Positions 12,821 through 24,336 of a stretch of DNA of 64,000 bases are shown here, in pieces. Each line of letters opens with the position of its first letter. Position 1 is the first letter of the stretch. The position numbers and the translations under genes were made by a program. The stretch lies in the NCBI GenBank assembly GCA_047967505.1, contig CM106538.1. One strand, given 5' to 3'. This DNA is from Dipteris shenzhenensis (lineage: Eukaryota; Polypodiophyta; Polypodiopsida; Gleicheniales). The notes beneath the pieces are model-generated. The model was not told the origin of the DNA. It ran no database searches and saw only the letters and a program-made list of their open reading frames with translations.

Positions 12821-12992
12821 TGAGAGTGATCTCAACGGAAGCAAGAACGAAAGAGGGAGAGAGAGAAACAGAGAGCCACACAAGTTTTGGTGGGTGCAGA
12901 ACCACCCTAATCTTCTTTTTTCATTCATTTATATATGTGTTTGAGTATTGTACATAACCGGGGTAAAGGCACAATGACCTTTAACCCCCACA
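12821..12992 (-). repeat. E2 3' LTR (172 bp)
   Basis: It begins TGAGAGTGATCTCAACGG and ends TTTAACCCCCACA on the plus strand, the same layout as the two 171-bp E1 LTRs. It is followed inward by ACCTCTCACTTAAAGG, whose complement is the purine tract that primes plus-strand DNA synthesis. It differs from the E1 LTRs at scattered positions. Confidence 0.92.
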
Positions 12993-13059
12993 ACCTCTCA
13001 CTTAAAGGACAATGTGCCTTTAAGGGAGAACAACTAGTGAGCATACTATCCAATGCCCA

Positions 13060-13987
13060 TCAATACATGACAATACTCAAACCGTTGACTAGGTAGACTC
13101 TTTGTCAGCATATCTGCAGGGTTATCATCTGTATGAACCTTGACAAGCTCTATGCGCTTGTCCTCAAGTACCTCCCTGATGAAATGGTACCTGACCTCAA
13201 TGTGTTTGGTCCTTGCATGAAAGACCGGATTCTATGCTAGCTAAATAGCACTCATGGAATCACTATGCAATGTCGGTACACCTGTATGAATCCCCAAATG
13301 TCCCACTAGCCGATCAAGCCATATAGCCTCCTTGCAACCCTCTGTGGTTGCAACATACTCAGCCTCTGTGGTAGACAAAGCAATGCACTTCTGTGCACGA
13401 GACATCCACGACACTGCACCACCTGCAAAGGTGAACACATAACTAGAAGTGGATCTCCTACTATCCACATGCCCTGCATAGTCTGAATCTGTGTACCCAA
13501 GTACACGCATGTCTCCTCTACCAAAGCAAATGCACATCTCCTTGGTACCCTTCATGTACCTCATGATGCACTTAACTTCCTTCCAATGCCTCCTTCTTGG
13601 ATTAGCCATATACCGGCTAACAACTCCCACTGCAAATGCAATGTCTGGTCTAGTAGCTATCATAGCATACATAAGACTCCCAACCACTGATGCATAAGGA
13701 ACCTTGGCCATCATGGCCCTCTCGTCATCTAATTTGGGACCATTTGTATGACTCAATGTCACATATGGAGGCAATGGAGTACTCACTGCCTTCCCCCCCT
13801 CCATATTGAAATGCTGCAATACTTTTGTAACATACTCCTTCTGTGAAAGCCAAAGGAGTTTCCTACTCCGAACACGCGTGGTGCGCATACCAATAATATG
13901 ACCTACAAGTCCCAAATCTTTCATATCAAAGGCCTCATGCAACTTGGCCTTTAATGCATCTAGCTCATAAGTATTCTTGCTAGCCAA
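13060..13987 (-). pseudogene. E2 pol: C-terminal RT and RNase H
   Basis: The frame (main part 13241-13987) starts just after the YVDDM region of reverse transcriptase, at KNTYELDALKAKLHEAFDMK, and runs into the copia RNase H domain. Visible marks are DSDYAGHVDSRRSTSSYVF, VSWMSRAQKCIALSTTEAEY and CKEAIWLDRLV, which hold the catalytic D and E of copia RNase H. The usual C-terminal tail (HTDDNPADMLTK type) continues below 13241 after a stop at about 13240. The upstream half of the same RT lies at 19907-20604, separated by the E1 insertion. In the intact element this enzyme would remove RNA from the cDNA hybrid. Confidence 0.9.
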
Positions 13988-13988
13988 T
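13984..13988. other. target-site duplication of E1, left copy (CCAAT)
   Basis: CCAAT lies directly before the E1 3' LTR, and an identical CCAAT follows the other LTR at 19907-19911. A 5-bp duplication is standard for copia integrases. Confidence 0.93.
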
Positions 13989-14159
13989 TGAGAGTGCTCT
14001 CAACGGAAGCAAGAATGGAAGAGGGAGAGAGAGAAACAGAGAGCCACACAAGTTTTGGTGGGTGCAAAACCACCCTAATCTTCTTTTTCATTCATTTATA
14101 TATGTGTTTGAGTATTGTACATAACCGGGGTAAAGGCACAGTGACCTTTAACCCCCACA
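13989..14159 (-). repeat. E1 3' LTR (171 bp)
   Basis: On the plus strand it starts TGAGAGTGCTCTCAACGG and ends AACCCCCACA. The first 14 bases form a tight inverted repeat (TGAGAG / CTCTCA around TG). An element of this size with such short LTRs is unusual but coherent, because the primer site and purine tract abut the same boundaries. Confidence 0.95.
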
Positions 14160-14190
14160 ACCTCCCACTTAAAGGACAATGGGCCTTTAA
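14160..14190 (-). other. E1 polypurine tract region
   Basis: ACCTCCCACTTAAAGG follows the 3' LTR on the plus strand. Its complement, ending AAGTGGGAGGT directly before TGTGGGGG, is a typical plus-strand primer. Confidence 0.8.
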
Positions 14191-14212
14191 GGGAGAATAA
14201 CCAGTGAGCATA

Positions 14213-14884
14213 CTATCCAATGCCCATCAATACATGACAATACTCAAACCGCTGACTAGGTAGACTCTTCGTCAGCATATCTGTAGGGTTATCATCTGTA
14301 TGAACCTTGACAAGCTCTATGCGCTTGTCCTCAAGTACCTCCCTGATGAAATGGTACCTGACCTCAATGTGTTTGGTCTTTGCATGAAAGACCGGATTCC
14401 GTGCTAGCTGAATAGCACTCATGGAATCATTATGCAATGTCGGTACACCTGTATGAATCCCCAAATCTCCCACTAGCCGATCAAGCCATATAGCCTCCTT
14501 GCAACCCCCTTTGGCTGCAACATACTCAGCCTCTGTGGTAGACAAAGCAATGCACTTCTGTGCACGAGACATCCACGACACTGCACCACCTGCAAAGGTG
14601 AACACATAACTAGAAGTGGATCTCCTACTATCCACATGCCCTGCATAGTCTGAATCTGTGTACCCAAGTACACGCATGTCTCCTCTACCAAAGAAGATGC
14701 ACATCTCCTTCATACCCTTCATGTACCTCATGATGCACTTAACTGCCTCCCAATGCCTCCTTCCTGAATTAGCCATATACCGGCTAACAACTCCCACTGC
14801 AAATGCAATGTTTGGTCTAGTAGCTATCATAGCATACTGTATAAGACTCTTTACTGCTGATGCATAAGGAACCTTGGCCATCAT
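14213..14884 (-). pseudogene. E1 RNase H domain
   Basis: This 223-residue frame holds the whole copia RNase H region and the end of pol. Landmarks are SRYMANSGRRHWEAVKCIMR, TDSDYAGHVDSRRSTSSYVF, GAVSWMSRAQKCIALSTTEA, then KTKHIEVRYHFIREV and VHTDDNPTDMLTKSLPSQRF. It ends at a natural stop 54 bp inside the 3' LTR boundary. It is cut off from the RT part by an in-frame TGA at about 14898 where leucine or a neighbouring residue is read in E2 (PKLDDERAMM in E2; PK-stop-DEERAMM here). Confidence 0.93.
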
Positions 14885-14899
14885 GGCCCTCTCCTCATC

Positions 14900-15871
14900 T
14901 CATTTGGGACTATTTGTATGACTCAGTTTCACATATGGAGGCAATGGAGTACTAACTGCCTTCCCCCCCTCCATATTGAAACGCTGCAATACTTTTGTAA
15001 CATACTCCTTTTGTGAAAGCCAAAGGAGTTTCCTACTCCGATCACGCGTGATGCGCATACCAATAATAATACTTGCAAGTCCCAAATCCTTCATATCAAA
15101 GGCCTCATGCAACTTGTCCTTTAATGCATCTAGCTCATAAGTAATCTTGCTAGCCAATAGCATATCATCCACATATAGTGCCAGGATTATCAAGCTATTA
15201 TCCTTAGCCCTTTTAGTGTAGAGGCAGTGATCAATTTCACTCCTTCTAAAACCCTGGGACCGAATGAAAGCATCAAACTTCTGATACCATTCTCTAGGCG
15301 CTTGCTTAAGACCATAGAGACTCTTCTTCAGCTTGCAAACTAAATGCTCTTTGCCCTTTTCTTCAAAGCCTTTGGGCTGCACCATGTATATTTCCTCATG
15401 CAAATCCCCATGCAAGAAAGTTGTCTTAACATCCATCTGCATAAGCTCCATATCCTCTGCTGCCACTAGTCCAAGCATGCATCTAAGTGTGGTCATCTTC
15501 ACAACCGGAGAGAATATCTCATCAAAGTCCACACCCTTCTCTTGCTTGAACCCTTTAGCAACCAAACGGGCCTTGTACCTAGGCACATCATCACCTGTGA
15601 CCTTCATCTTGTAGACCCATTTACATGGCAATGCTTTCTTTCCATGTGGCAAAGAAACCAAGTCCCAAGTCTTATTCTTCATAAGTGAACTCATCTCTGA
15701 TTGCATAGCATACTCCCACTTGCGTTGATCCTCGCGTATCATAGCCTCTCTGTAGCAAGAAGGCTCCCCGCAATCAGTAAGCATCACATAGTCTACCCCT
15801 GGAACAAACCTATCAGGTGGTCTAGACACTCTAGATGATCTTATCAAGGGCATTTTAGCTTGCTGTCCCAC
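14900..15871 (-). pseudogene. E1 reverse transcriptase
   Basis: This 323-residue frame carries the copia RT domain nearly whole: WEYAMQSEMSSLMKNKTWDL, PCKWVYKMKVTGDD, RYKARLVAKGF, VDFDEIFSPVVKMTTLRCML, the first catalytic D in LMQMDVKTTFLHGDLHEEIY, LYGLKQAPREWYQKFD, and the catalytic box LALYVDDMLLAS. It would copy element RNA into DNA. The DVKTTFLHG segment departs slightly from the usual DVKTAFLNG. Stops before it (about 15872) and after it (about 14898) break the polyprotein. Confidence 0.95.
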
Positions 15872-16144
15872 CTACATATCAACCACATTTGGCTCATCAT
15901 TTCCACCAATAGATGATCCATCATCTACCCTTGATTGTATACTTGTGGGAGTACTTGGTGGTACCATTTCTTACACATTTGGTGTGCGTGCATGGACAAC
16001 TTGCTGTCTATCAACATATGCAGGTGGATTCACATCCTGGAAAGTGATTCTCCTCATTTCCACATCCCTCATGGGTGCCTTATGCATCTTCTTCTCATTG
16101 AAGACTACATCATGGCTGCATATGATCGTCTTTGCTTCTGGATC

Positions 16145-17071
16145 CTAGAGACGATACCCCATCTCTCCACTTTCACCATAACCAAGAAAGATGCATTTCC
16201 TAGACTTAGGATCTAGCTTCTTTCGAAGCTCTTTTGGCACATGTGCATATGCCTCACACCCAAATATATGCAAACGAGAGTAAGAGGGCTTCTTGCCACT
16301 CCATGCCTCTTCAGGAATACCACCATCCAAACTCTTACTAGGTGATCTATTGATCACATGCACTGCAGTCTTTATTGCCTCAACCCAAAAACCACCAGAA
16401 AGACTTGCATTGGAAAGCATGCATTGCAACCTTTCTTGAATGGTACGCTTCATCTTTTCTGCAACTGGATTTTGCTCTAGAGTACGAGGGGATGTGAGCT
16501 CCCTCTTAATCCCACGTGTATCACAGAAATGCTGAAAGTCATGAGAGAGATACTCTCCACCATTGTCAGTCCGTAGGCATTTAAGCGTTCTACCTGACTG
16601 ATTCTCAACCAAGGCCAGTCATTTCTGAAATACCTGGAACACATCACTCTTCCGAGCTATAGCATAAGCCCACACTTTCCTAGTTGCATCATCAATGAAT
16701 GTCACATAGTAATCAGCCCTGCCTAATGACCGTGTAGGCATGGGACCACATACGTTTGAATGCACTAAATCAAGCTTTTCAAACTCTTTCTTTCCCCTTC
16801 TTTTATGGGCTGATTTAGTCTGCTTCCCATAGAGATAGTGCTCACAAGATTCAAAATCGGAGAAACTCAAATGCGGTACATAATCCAAACGGCATAAGAG
16901 TTTCATTCCATTTTGGCTCATGTGCCCCAACCTGCAATGCCACAAAGAAGTGCTTGGCTGCTCGGTTATTGCAACAACATGATCAAATACCCCTGATACA
17001 TGTAAGGGATACAAAGTCCCACACTTGGCACCCCTGGCCGCGAAAGCATAGAGCCCTTCTAAATTTTCCAA
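16145..17071 (-). pseudogene. E1 GAG-pre-integrase and integrase
   Basis: Two frames (17071-16619 and 16612-16145) join across a stop. The first contains the pre-integrase zinc region (LWHCRLGHMSQNGMKLL, then FESCEHYLYGKQTK) and the start of the catalytic core (FEKLDLVHSNVCGPMPTRSL, YVTFIDDATRKVWAY). The usual first catalytic D appears as N in HSNV, while E2 keeps HSDV. The second holds LRTDNGGEYLSHDFQ (second D), the AEKMKRTIQE region with the catalytic E, and the C-terminal GCEAYAHVPKELRKKLDPKS module. The lost first D plus the stop mean the protein is not active as read. After 16145 several more stops precede the RT frame. Confidence 0.93.
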
Positions 17072-17112
17072 CTCTGAAAGCCAAAAGTGGTGTGAAAACC
17101 AGCATCATCTAG

Positions 17113-18288
17113 CTAACCCACTGAAATAAGACTCTTGGTCAACTTAGGCACATGTCTCACATGTTTCAAAATAAATGCAGACCCATTTGCAAAAGAAAAC
17201 TTTATGTCACCTACTCCCACTATGTCACATGCATAGTCATTTCCAAGATGCACACAACCTGTCTTTCCACTGTCATAAGTGGAGAACCATGCCCTATGGG
17301 GAGGAACATGGAATGAAGTACCAGAATCCAAAATCCAATCCTGGGAATATGCATCATCTGAAGTGGTAAGCAACTTTGCAGATAAACTAGACATGAAGAG
17401 AACATCATTGTCACTATCATGTGTGACTGCATTGATCTCCTCGATCTTCACTTTTCCTTTGTCCTCCCTTGGACTCTCTTCCTTTTGATTTGCACCCCAA
17501 TTTGCATTCTTTTTCTTATCCTTTTGCTCTCTTTTCAACTTGTAGCAATCCTTTCTCATATGGCCCTTCTTGCCACAGTGGTAACACTCAATGTTCCGTG
17601 CCCTGGATTTGCTACGAGACTTCCCTCTTTCTTGGGACTTTTCCCTGAACTGTGATCTGCCCCTTTGCACATTTAAGGCTGCATCTTGCTTATTGCCATC
17701 CATAGACTTCCGTCTAATCTCCTCGGCCAACAAGCTACGCATAACATCATCAAATTTCAGTACTCCACCAGGTGCAGAGTTACTGACAGCTGTACGGAAG
17801 GTATCCCATGAGGATGGCAATGAACATAAGAGAAATATTGCCTTAGTCTCCGCATCAAAATTCATCTTCTGAGCCTGAAGCTGGCTGAAAATAATATTGA
17901 ATTCATTCAAGTGAGAAGCAATGGAGACCCCTTCCTTCATCTGCAGCTCAAACAACCTTTTCATGAGGTAAACTTTATTAGAGGCAGTTTCCTTTTCATA
18001 AGTGGCACACAGTTTCTTCCACAAATCTTCCGTAGTCTGCTCATTTACTACTATGAAATAAACTGACTCTGCAAGATGAAGTCTAATAGTAGATTTTGCT
18101 AATGCATCCAACTCATTCGAATCATCCTCAGACATATTTGCAGGCTTAGCTTCAATCCCTGCCAAGGGTTTAATTTGCTTCTTTTAAATAAGCACATCCC
18201 TTATTTGTTCTTTCCACAAAGAAAAGTTTGTCCCATCAAACTTTTTAATGCAAAAAAACTCCTTTTCAGACATGGAAGAGGATGCCAT
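17113..18288 (-). pseudogene. E1 gag and protease
   Basis: The natural start is the ATG at 18288 (MASSSMSEKEFF); an in-frame TAA near 18184, where E2 has CAA, splits it. The main frame then runs 18165-17113. It shows the copia gag domain (TIRLHLAESVYFIVVNEQTT, LWKKLCATYEKETASNKVYL), the zinc knuckle CYHCGKKGHMRKDC at about 17590, and the protease active-site region WILDSGTSFHVPPHRAWFST, which keeps DSG but has T for the usual A or C next to it. Gag packages element RNA, and the protease cleaves the polyprotein. Confidence 0.92.
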
Positions 18289-19719
18289 GATGCAAATGAA
18301 GCAAAAATCCCAAATGCTAGTGCCTACAAGAGAGAATCACACCAAATACCAGGTGCACCCAAATGTGTATGCCACAATAGAGTGAAATATCACCAAAACT
18401 CATGTCTCAAAGCATCTGACTCATGTGCATATACTATGCATCCATATGAGCAAATCTGGCCCAAAAGAAAATGCCAATTGCAATGGCAATCCAAAATGCC
18501 AATAAGTGCCAAATGACTCAAGCATAAACACCGTCCACTGGCATATGCATTAATAATATCTCATCCAAGAGAGCATAGCACTATCAGTGCATCACCTGCA
18601 ATGTGTCAAAGCTGTCCCTCAGCATAAAATAGCATCCATGTGCAAAGCGTCCATAAAAATAGCATCCCACAAGGCAATTTGGGCTTATCAGCGCATTCAA
18701 TAACGACCGCAATGCATCCAAATGGCCTATAAATGATCCACTGCAACCCAATGCACACCATGAATGAGCGCACATGGGCTCAAACTGAGTGATCTGCATA
18801 AGGTATGCTCAAGAAATCATGGTCCCACGAAAATGACCGCTACTGAAAATAGAACCTGAGATGCCTCAAAACATGGGTGCCATTGCATAATCAGACTCAG
18901 CAAGAAAATCTGCAAATATCTCTCTTCTACTAGAACTCCAAAATCCCAACTGATGAGTGAGAAATGGGAATCAACACTTATCCACCGCCATGTGGCATAA
19001 ATCTAAGGTTTCAAAACCTTAGAATGAAAAATGCATAACAGAGAGATGAAATCGAATACAAAGAGATCTATAACTCTGAAAATCCTCCACCGAATCACGT
19101 AAGAACTGACAAGTAGGGATTTTTGGGCATCCGGTACGCAATGGGACAGACGGTTTTGGAAACCATGGTCTCAATCACTGGATCCAACACACGGACTAAA
19201 AAACGATTTTGGAAACAGAGCTGTTTGTAAACTCCACCGGTGTGCGAATGATGAGCAACATCGAAGTTTTAGGACCTCCTGAGTCCACCGGAACTAACAG
19301 ATCTACAAATGGTTGCTCCAAACTTGAGTTCCAACACCCGGGCACAAAAACGCAGAAACTGACACAGTGAGTGAGAAATCCAATGAAATGATCCCAGATT
19401 CAAGAATGAAGGTGTTTACAAGTTCCTGAAGTGAAGTGGACACCAAAAGCAAGCAATAGTTACCTCTACAAGTCAATATGGAGTCTCTGTCGTCGAATGG
19501 AACAGGGAAAAGCTCAAAAAACGACTTTTTCTTTGAAAACACTTAACAGGCTCTCAAAACCACTTCGCAAAACCAAAGTGACTTTTTCAAAGGTTCCTCA
19601 AAGGTGTCTACACACTCGGATGCAAGTAAAGTCACCCACAAAGCTTCCCACAAAGCTTCTCCTTCCTCCCACAGAGCTGCTGAGCTTCAAGCATTCACGC
19701 ACGCTCAGCTAGATATCCC
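18289..19719 (-). other. E1 5' leader (untranslated, 1.4 kb)
   Basis: No coding frame exists between gag and the primer site. The same leader is found in E2 (23026-24079), where it is cut by transposon T near its middle, and its remaining part reappears at 46244-46485. This shared text lets the T insertion be mapped to the base. Confidence 0.85.
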
Positions 19720-19733
19720 GGGCTCTGATACCA
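19720..19733 (-). other. E1 primer-binding site (tRNA-iMet)
   Basis: GGGCTCTGATACCA on the plus strand is the complement of TGGTATCAGAGCCC, the classic initiator-Met primer site of plant copia elements. It lies 2 bp inside the 5' LTR. Confidence 0.95.
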
Positions 19734-19735
19734 GT

Positions 19736-19906
19736 TGAGAGTGCTCTCAACGGAAGCAAGAATGGAAGAGGGAGAGAGAGAAACAGAGAGCCACACAAGT
19801 TTTGGTGGGTGTAGAACTATCCTAATCTTCTTTTTCATTCATTTATATATGTGTTTGAGTATTATACATAACCGGGGTAAAGGCACAGTGACCTTTAACC
19901 CCCACA
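19736..19906 (-). repeat. E1 5' LTR (171 bp)
   Basis: It has the same ends and length as the 3' LTR. I count five differences (four clustered in GTAGAACTATCC versus GCAAAACCACCC, and one A/G in GTATTATAC). CCAAT follows it at 19907-19911. Confidence 0.95.
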
Positions 19907-19911
19907 CCAAT

Positions 19912-20604
19912 AGCATATCATCCACATATAGTGCCAAGATTATCAGGCTATTATCCTTAGCTCTTTTAGTGTAGAGGCAGTGATCAATTTGACTCCTTCT
20001 AAAACCTTGGGACCGAATGAAAGCATCAAATTTCTGATATCATTCTCTAAGTGCTTGCTTAAGACCATAGAGACTCTTCTTCAGCTCTCAAACTAAATGC
20101 TCTTTGCCCTTTTCTTCAAAGCCTTCCGGCTACACCATGTAAATTTCCTCACAGATCCCCATGCAAGAAAGCTGTCTTGACATCCATCTACATAAGCTCC
20201 ATATCTTTTGCTGCCACTAGTCCAAGCATGCATCTAAGTGTGGTCATCTTCACAACCGGAGAGAATATCTCATCAAAGTCCACACCCTTCTCTTGCTTGA
20301 ACCCTTTAGCAACTAAATGGGCCTTGTACTTGGGCACATCATCACCTGTGACCTTCATCTTGTAGACCCATTTACATGGCAATGCTTTCTTTCCATGTGG
20401 CAAAGAAACCAAGTCCCAAGTCTTATTTTTCATAAGTGAACTCATCTCTGATTGCATAGCATACTCCCACTTGCATTGATCCTCGCGCATCATAGCCTCT
20501 CTGTAGCAAGAAGGCTCCCTGCAATCAGTAAGCATCACATAGTCTACCCCTAGAACAAACCTATCAGGTGGTCTAGACACTCTAGATGATCTTCTCAAGG
20601 GCAT
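19912..20604 (-). pseudogene. E2 reverse transcriptase, N-terminal half
   Basis: The open part (20604-20188) holds the same start as E1 RT (LRRSSRVSRPPDRF, WEYAMQSEMSSLMKNKTWDL, VDFDEIFSPVVKMTTL). Below 20188 the frame is broken by a stop at about 20187 (DVKTA-type motif region) and a short deletion near 20150, and it can be followed to the YVDDM region at about 19920. The remaining half is at 13060-13987 beyond E1. Confidence 0.9.
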
Positions 20605-20613
20605 TTTAGCTTG

Positions 20614-21783
20614 CTATCCCACCTGCATATCAGCCACATTTGGCTCATCATTTCCACCAATAGATGATCCATCATCTACCCTTGATTGTATACCTGTGGG
20701 AGTACTTGGGGGTACCATTTCTTGCACATTTGGTGCATGGACAGCTTGCTGTCTTTCAACATATGCAGGTGGATTCACATCCTGGAAAGTGATTCTCTTC
20801 ATTTCCACATCCCTCATGGGTGCCTTATGCATCTTCTTCTCATTGAAGACTACATCATGGCTGCATATGATCTTCTTTGCTTCTGGATCCCAGAGACGAT
20901 ACCCCATCTCTCCACTTTCACCATAACCAAGAAAGATGCATTTCCTAGACTTAGGATCTAGCTTCTTTCGAAGCTCTTTTGGCACATGGGCATATGTCTC
21001 ACACCCAAATATACACAAATGAGAGTAAGAGGGCTTCTTGCCACTCCATGCCTCTTCAGGAATACCACCATCCAAACTCTTACTAGGTGATCTATTGATC
21101 ACATGCACTGCAGTCTTCATTGCCTCAGCCCAAAAACCACCAGAAAGACTTGCAATGAAAAGCATGCATTGCAATCTTTCTTGAATGGTATGGTTCCTCT
21201 TTTCTGCAACTGGATTTTGCTCTGGAGTACGAGGGGATGTGAGCTTCCTCTTAATCCCACGTGTATCACAGAAATGCTGAAAGTCATGAGAGAGATACTC
21301 TCCACCATTGTCAGTCCGTAGTCATTTAAGCGTTCTACCTGACTGATTCTCAACCAAGGCCAGCAATTTCTGAAATACCTGGAATACATCACTCTTCCGA
21401 GCTATAGAACAAGCCCACACTTTTCTATTTGCATCATCAATGAATGTCACATAGTATTCAGCCCCACCTAATGACCGTGTAGGCATGGGACCACATACGT
21501 CTGAATGCACCAAATCAAGCTTTTCAAACTCTTTCTTTCCCCTTCTTTTATGGGCTGATTTAGTATGCTTCCCATAGAGACAATGCTCACAAAATTCAAA
21601 ATCAGAGAAACTCAAATGCGGTACATAACCCAAACGGCATAAGAGTTTCATTCCATTCTGGCTCATGTGCCCCAACCTGCAATGCCACAAAGAAGTACTT
21701 GGCTGCTCGGTTATTGCAACATGATCAAACACCCCTGATACATGTAACGGATACACAGCCCCACACTTGGCACCCCTGGCCAA
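20614..21783 (-). pseudogene. E2 integrase region
   Basis: Two frames cover it. 21783-21322 has LWHCRLGHMSQNGMKLL, FEKLDLVHSDVCGPMPTRSL (catalytic D kept) and YVTFIDDANRKVWA. 21174-20614 has the C-terminal core and the GCETYAHVPKELRKKLDPKS module plus the linker to RT. The frame is lost between about 21321 and 21175: a stop near 21321 and a shift near 21195, where E1 reads KMKRTIQERLQ. Confidence 0.9.
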
Positions 21784-23025
21784 GCATAGAGCCCTTCTGA
21801 ATTTTCAAACTTGGAAAGCCAAAAGTGGTGTGAAAACTAGCATCATCTAATTGACCCACTGAAATAAGACTCTTGGTCAACTTAGGCACATGTCTCACAT
21901 GTTTCAAAACAAATGCAGACCCATTTGTAAAAGAAAACTTTATGTCACCTACTCCCACTATGTCACATGCATAGTCATTTCCAAGATGCACGCAACCTGT
22001 CTTTCCACTGTCATAAGTGGAGAACCATTCCCTATAGGGAGTAACATGGAATGAAGCACCAGAATCCAAAATCCAATCCTGGAAATATGCATCATCTGAA
22101 GTGGTAAGCAACTCTGCAGATAAACTAGACATGAAGATAATGTCATTGTCACTATCATGTGTGAGTGCATTGATCTCCTCAATCTTCACTTTTCCTTTGT
22201 CCTCCCTTGGACTCTCTTCCTTCTGATTTGCACCCCAATTTGCATTCTTTTTCTTATCCTTTTGCTCTCTTTTCAGCTTGTAGCAATCATTTTTCATATG
22301 GCCCTTCTTGTCATAGTGGTAACACTGAATGTTCCGTGCCCTGGATTTGCTATGAGACTTCCCTCTTTCTTGGGACTTCCCCCTGAATTGTGATCTGCCC
22401 CTTTGCACATTTAAGGCTGCATCCTGCTTGTTGCCATCCATAGACTTCCGTCTAATCTTCTCGGCCAACAAGCTACCCACAACATCATCAAATTTCAGTA
22501 CTCCACCAGGTGCAGAGTTACTGACAGCTGTATGGAATGTATCCCATGAGGATGGCAATGATAAAAAGAGAAATATTGCCTTAGTCTCCGCATCAAAATT
22601 CATCTTCTGAGCTTGAAGTTGGCTGAAAATAATATTGAATTCATTCAAGTGAGAATCAATGGAGACCCCTTCCTTCATCTACAGCTCAAACAACCTCTTC
22701 ATGAGGTAAACTTTATTAGAGGCAGTTTCCTTCTCATAAGTGGCACATAGTTTCTTCCACAAATCTTCCGTAGTCTGCTCATTTACTACTGTGAAATAAA
22801 CTGACTTTGCAAGATGAAGTCTAATAGTAGACTTTGCTAATGCATCCAACTCATTCCAATCATCCTCAGACATATCGCAAGCTTAGCTTCAATACCTACC
22901 AAGGGTTTAATCTGCTTCTTTTGAATAAGCACATCCCTTATTTGTTCTTTCCACAAAGAAAAGTTTGTCCCATCAAACTTTTTAATGCTGAAAAACTCCT
23001 TTTCAGACATGGAAGAGGATGCCAT
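21784..23025 (-). pseudogene. E2 gag and protease
   Basis: The start ATG is at 23025 (MASSSMSEKEFFSIKKFDG, TNFSLWKEQIRDVLIQKKQI). A frameshift near 22875 and an in-frame TAG at about 22680, where E1 has CAG, divide the domain. The zinc knuckle reads CYHYDKKGHMKNDC: its second cysteine is replaced by Y, unlike the intact knuckle of E1. The protease keeps WILDSGASFHVTPYREWFST. Gag binds the element RNA, so loss of the knuckle cysteine would be disabling even without the stops. Confidence 0.9.
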
Positions 23026-24076
23026 GATGCAAATGAAGACAAATCCCAAATGCTAGTGCCTACAAGAGAGAATCACACCAAATACCAGGTGCACCCAAAT
23101 GTGTATGCCACAATAGAGTGAAATGTCACCAAAACTCAAAGCTCAAAGCTCAAAGCATAAAAAGATACAGCTGACTCATGTGCATGTACTATGCATCCAT
23201 ATGAGCAAATCTGGCCCAAAAGAAAATGCCAACTGCAATGGCAATCCAAAATGCCAATAAGTGCCAAATGGCTCAAGCATAAACACTATCCATGGGCATA
23301 TGCATCAACAATATCTCATCCAAGAGAGCATAACACTATCAGTGCATCACCTGCAATGTGTCAAAGCTGTCCCTCGGCATAAAATAGCATCCATGTGCAA
23401 AACGTCCATAAAAAATAGCATCCCACAAGGCAATCTGGGCCTATCAGCGCATCCAATAAGGATCGCAATGCATCCAAATGGCCTATAAATCTTCCACTGC
23501 AACCCAATGCACACCACGAATGAGCGCACATGGGCTCAAACTGAGTGATCTGCATAAGGTATGCTCAAGAAATCATGGTCCCACGAAAATGACCACTACT
23601 GAAAATAGAACCTAAGATGCCTCAAAACATGGGCGCCATTGCATAATCGGACTCAGCAAGAAAATCTGCAAATATCTCTCTTCTACTAGAACTCCAAAAT
23701 CCCAACTGATGAGTGAGAAATGGGAGTCAACACTTATCCACTGCCATGTGGCATAAATCTAAGGTTTCAAAACCTTAGAATGAAAAATGCATAACAGAGA
23801 GACGAAATCCAATACATAGAGATCTATAACTCTGAAAATATACCACCGAATCGCACAAGAACTGACAGGTAGGGGTTTTTGGGCGTTCGGAATGCAATGG
23901 GACAGACGGTTTTGGAAACCGTGGTCTCAATCACTGGGTCCAACACATGGACTAAAAAACGTTTTTGGAAATAGAACTATTTGTAAACTCCACCAGAGTG
24001 CGAATGATGAGCAACATAGAAGTTTTAGGACCTCTTGAGTCCACCGGAATTGACAGATCTACAAATGGTTGCTCCA

Positions 24077-24079
24077 AAC
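24077..24079. other. target-site duplication of transposon T, left copy (AAC)
   Basis: In E1 the same leader reads GCTCCAAACTTGAGTTCC without interruption. In E2 it reads GCTCCAAAC, then 22 kb of T, then AACTTGAGTTCC. The repeated AAC is therefore a 3-bp duplication created by insertion. The neighbouring A makes a 4-bp reading possible. Confidence 0.85.
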
Positions 24080-24104
24080 TAACACAGTATTAGATAAAGT
24101 GGGA
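24080..24104 (+). repeat. T left terminal inverted repeat
   Basis: TAACACAGTATTAGATAA followed by AGTGGGA. It pairs with the complement of 46219-46243 at 21 of 25 positions. Confidence 0.85.
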
Positions 24105-24336
24105 CAAAAGTTGCATTTTGGGAATTTCGAAATTGGGTGGATTTCATTAAAATTGGAAAAGACTTCATTAAATTTGGGAAAATTTCCATTGATTGTGGGA
24201 ATTTTACCAATATTGAATAAGCTAATATTTGGAATTCTAATGATTATGAAAAACTTCATTGGTTGTGAAACAGTTCATTACGTATAAAAACCAGAACAAA
24301 GCATTTGTGGCAGAGTTTGAAAATCATGTATTTGGT

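Larger units (their letters stand above)
12821..13988 (-). mobile_element. Ty1/copia element E2, 3' segment
   Basis: This is the downstream (3') end of a minus-strand copia element. It holds the 3' LTR and a frame encoding the RT/RNase H junction, and stops abruptly at the CCAAT target duplication where the related element E1 is inserted. The rest of E2 resumes at 19907-24079 and, after the 22-kb transposon T, at 46244-46485. E2 therefore accepted two separate large insertions. Its 5' LTR is not in the window: the leader breaks off at 46485 into unrelated sequence. Confidence 0.9.
13989..19906 (-). mobile_element. complete Ty1/copia retrotransposon E1, nested in E2
   Basis: This is a full-length minus-strand element of 5,918 bp: two 171-bp LTRs, a tRNA-Met primer site, a purine tract, and the domain order gag, protease, integrase, RT, RNase H that defines Ty1/copia. 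It is flanked by CCAAT and inserted in the RT region of E2, a member of the same family. The LTRs differ at 5 of 171 positions by eye (97%), so insertion is fairly recent, but the reading frame carries several stops, so the copy cannot move on its own. Its leader between primer site and gag (about 18289-19719) is unusually long at 1.4 kb and has no coding content. Confidence 0.96.
19907..24079 (-). mobile_element. Ty1/copia element E2, middle segment
   Basis: E2 continues here from the right-hand CCAAT with the missing half of its RT, followed (reading leftward in element sense) by integrase, protease, gag and most of the 5' leader. It is closely similar to E1 throughout, including the leader. 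It ends at 24079 with AAC, the left copy of the target duplication of transposon T. Confidence 0.93.
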
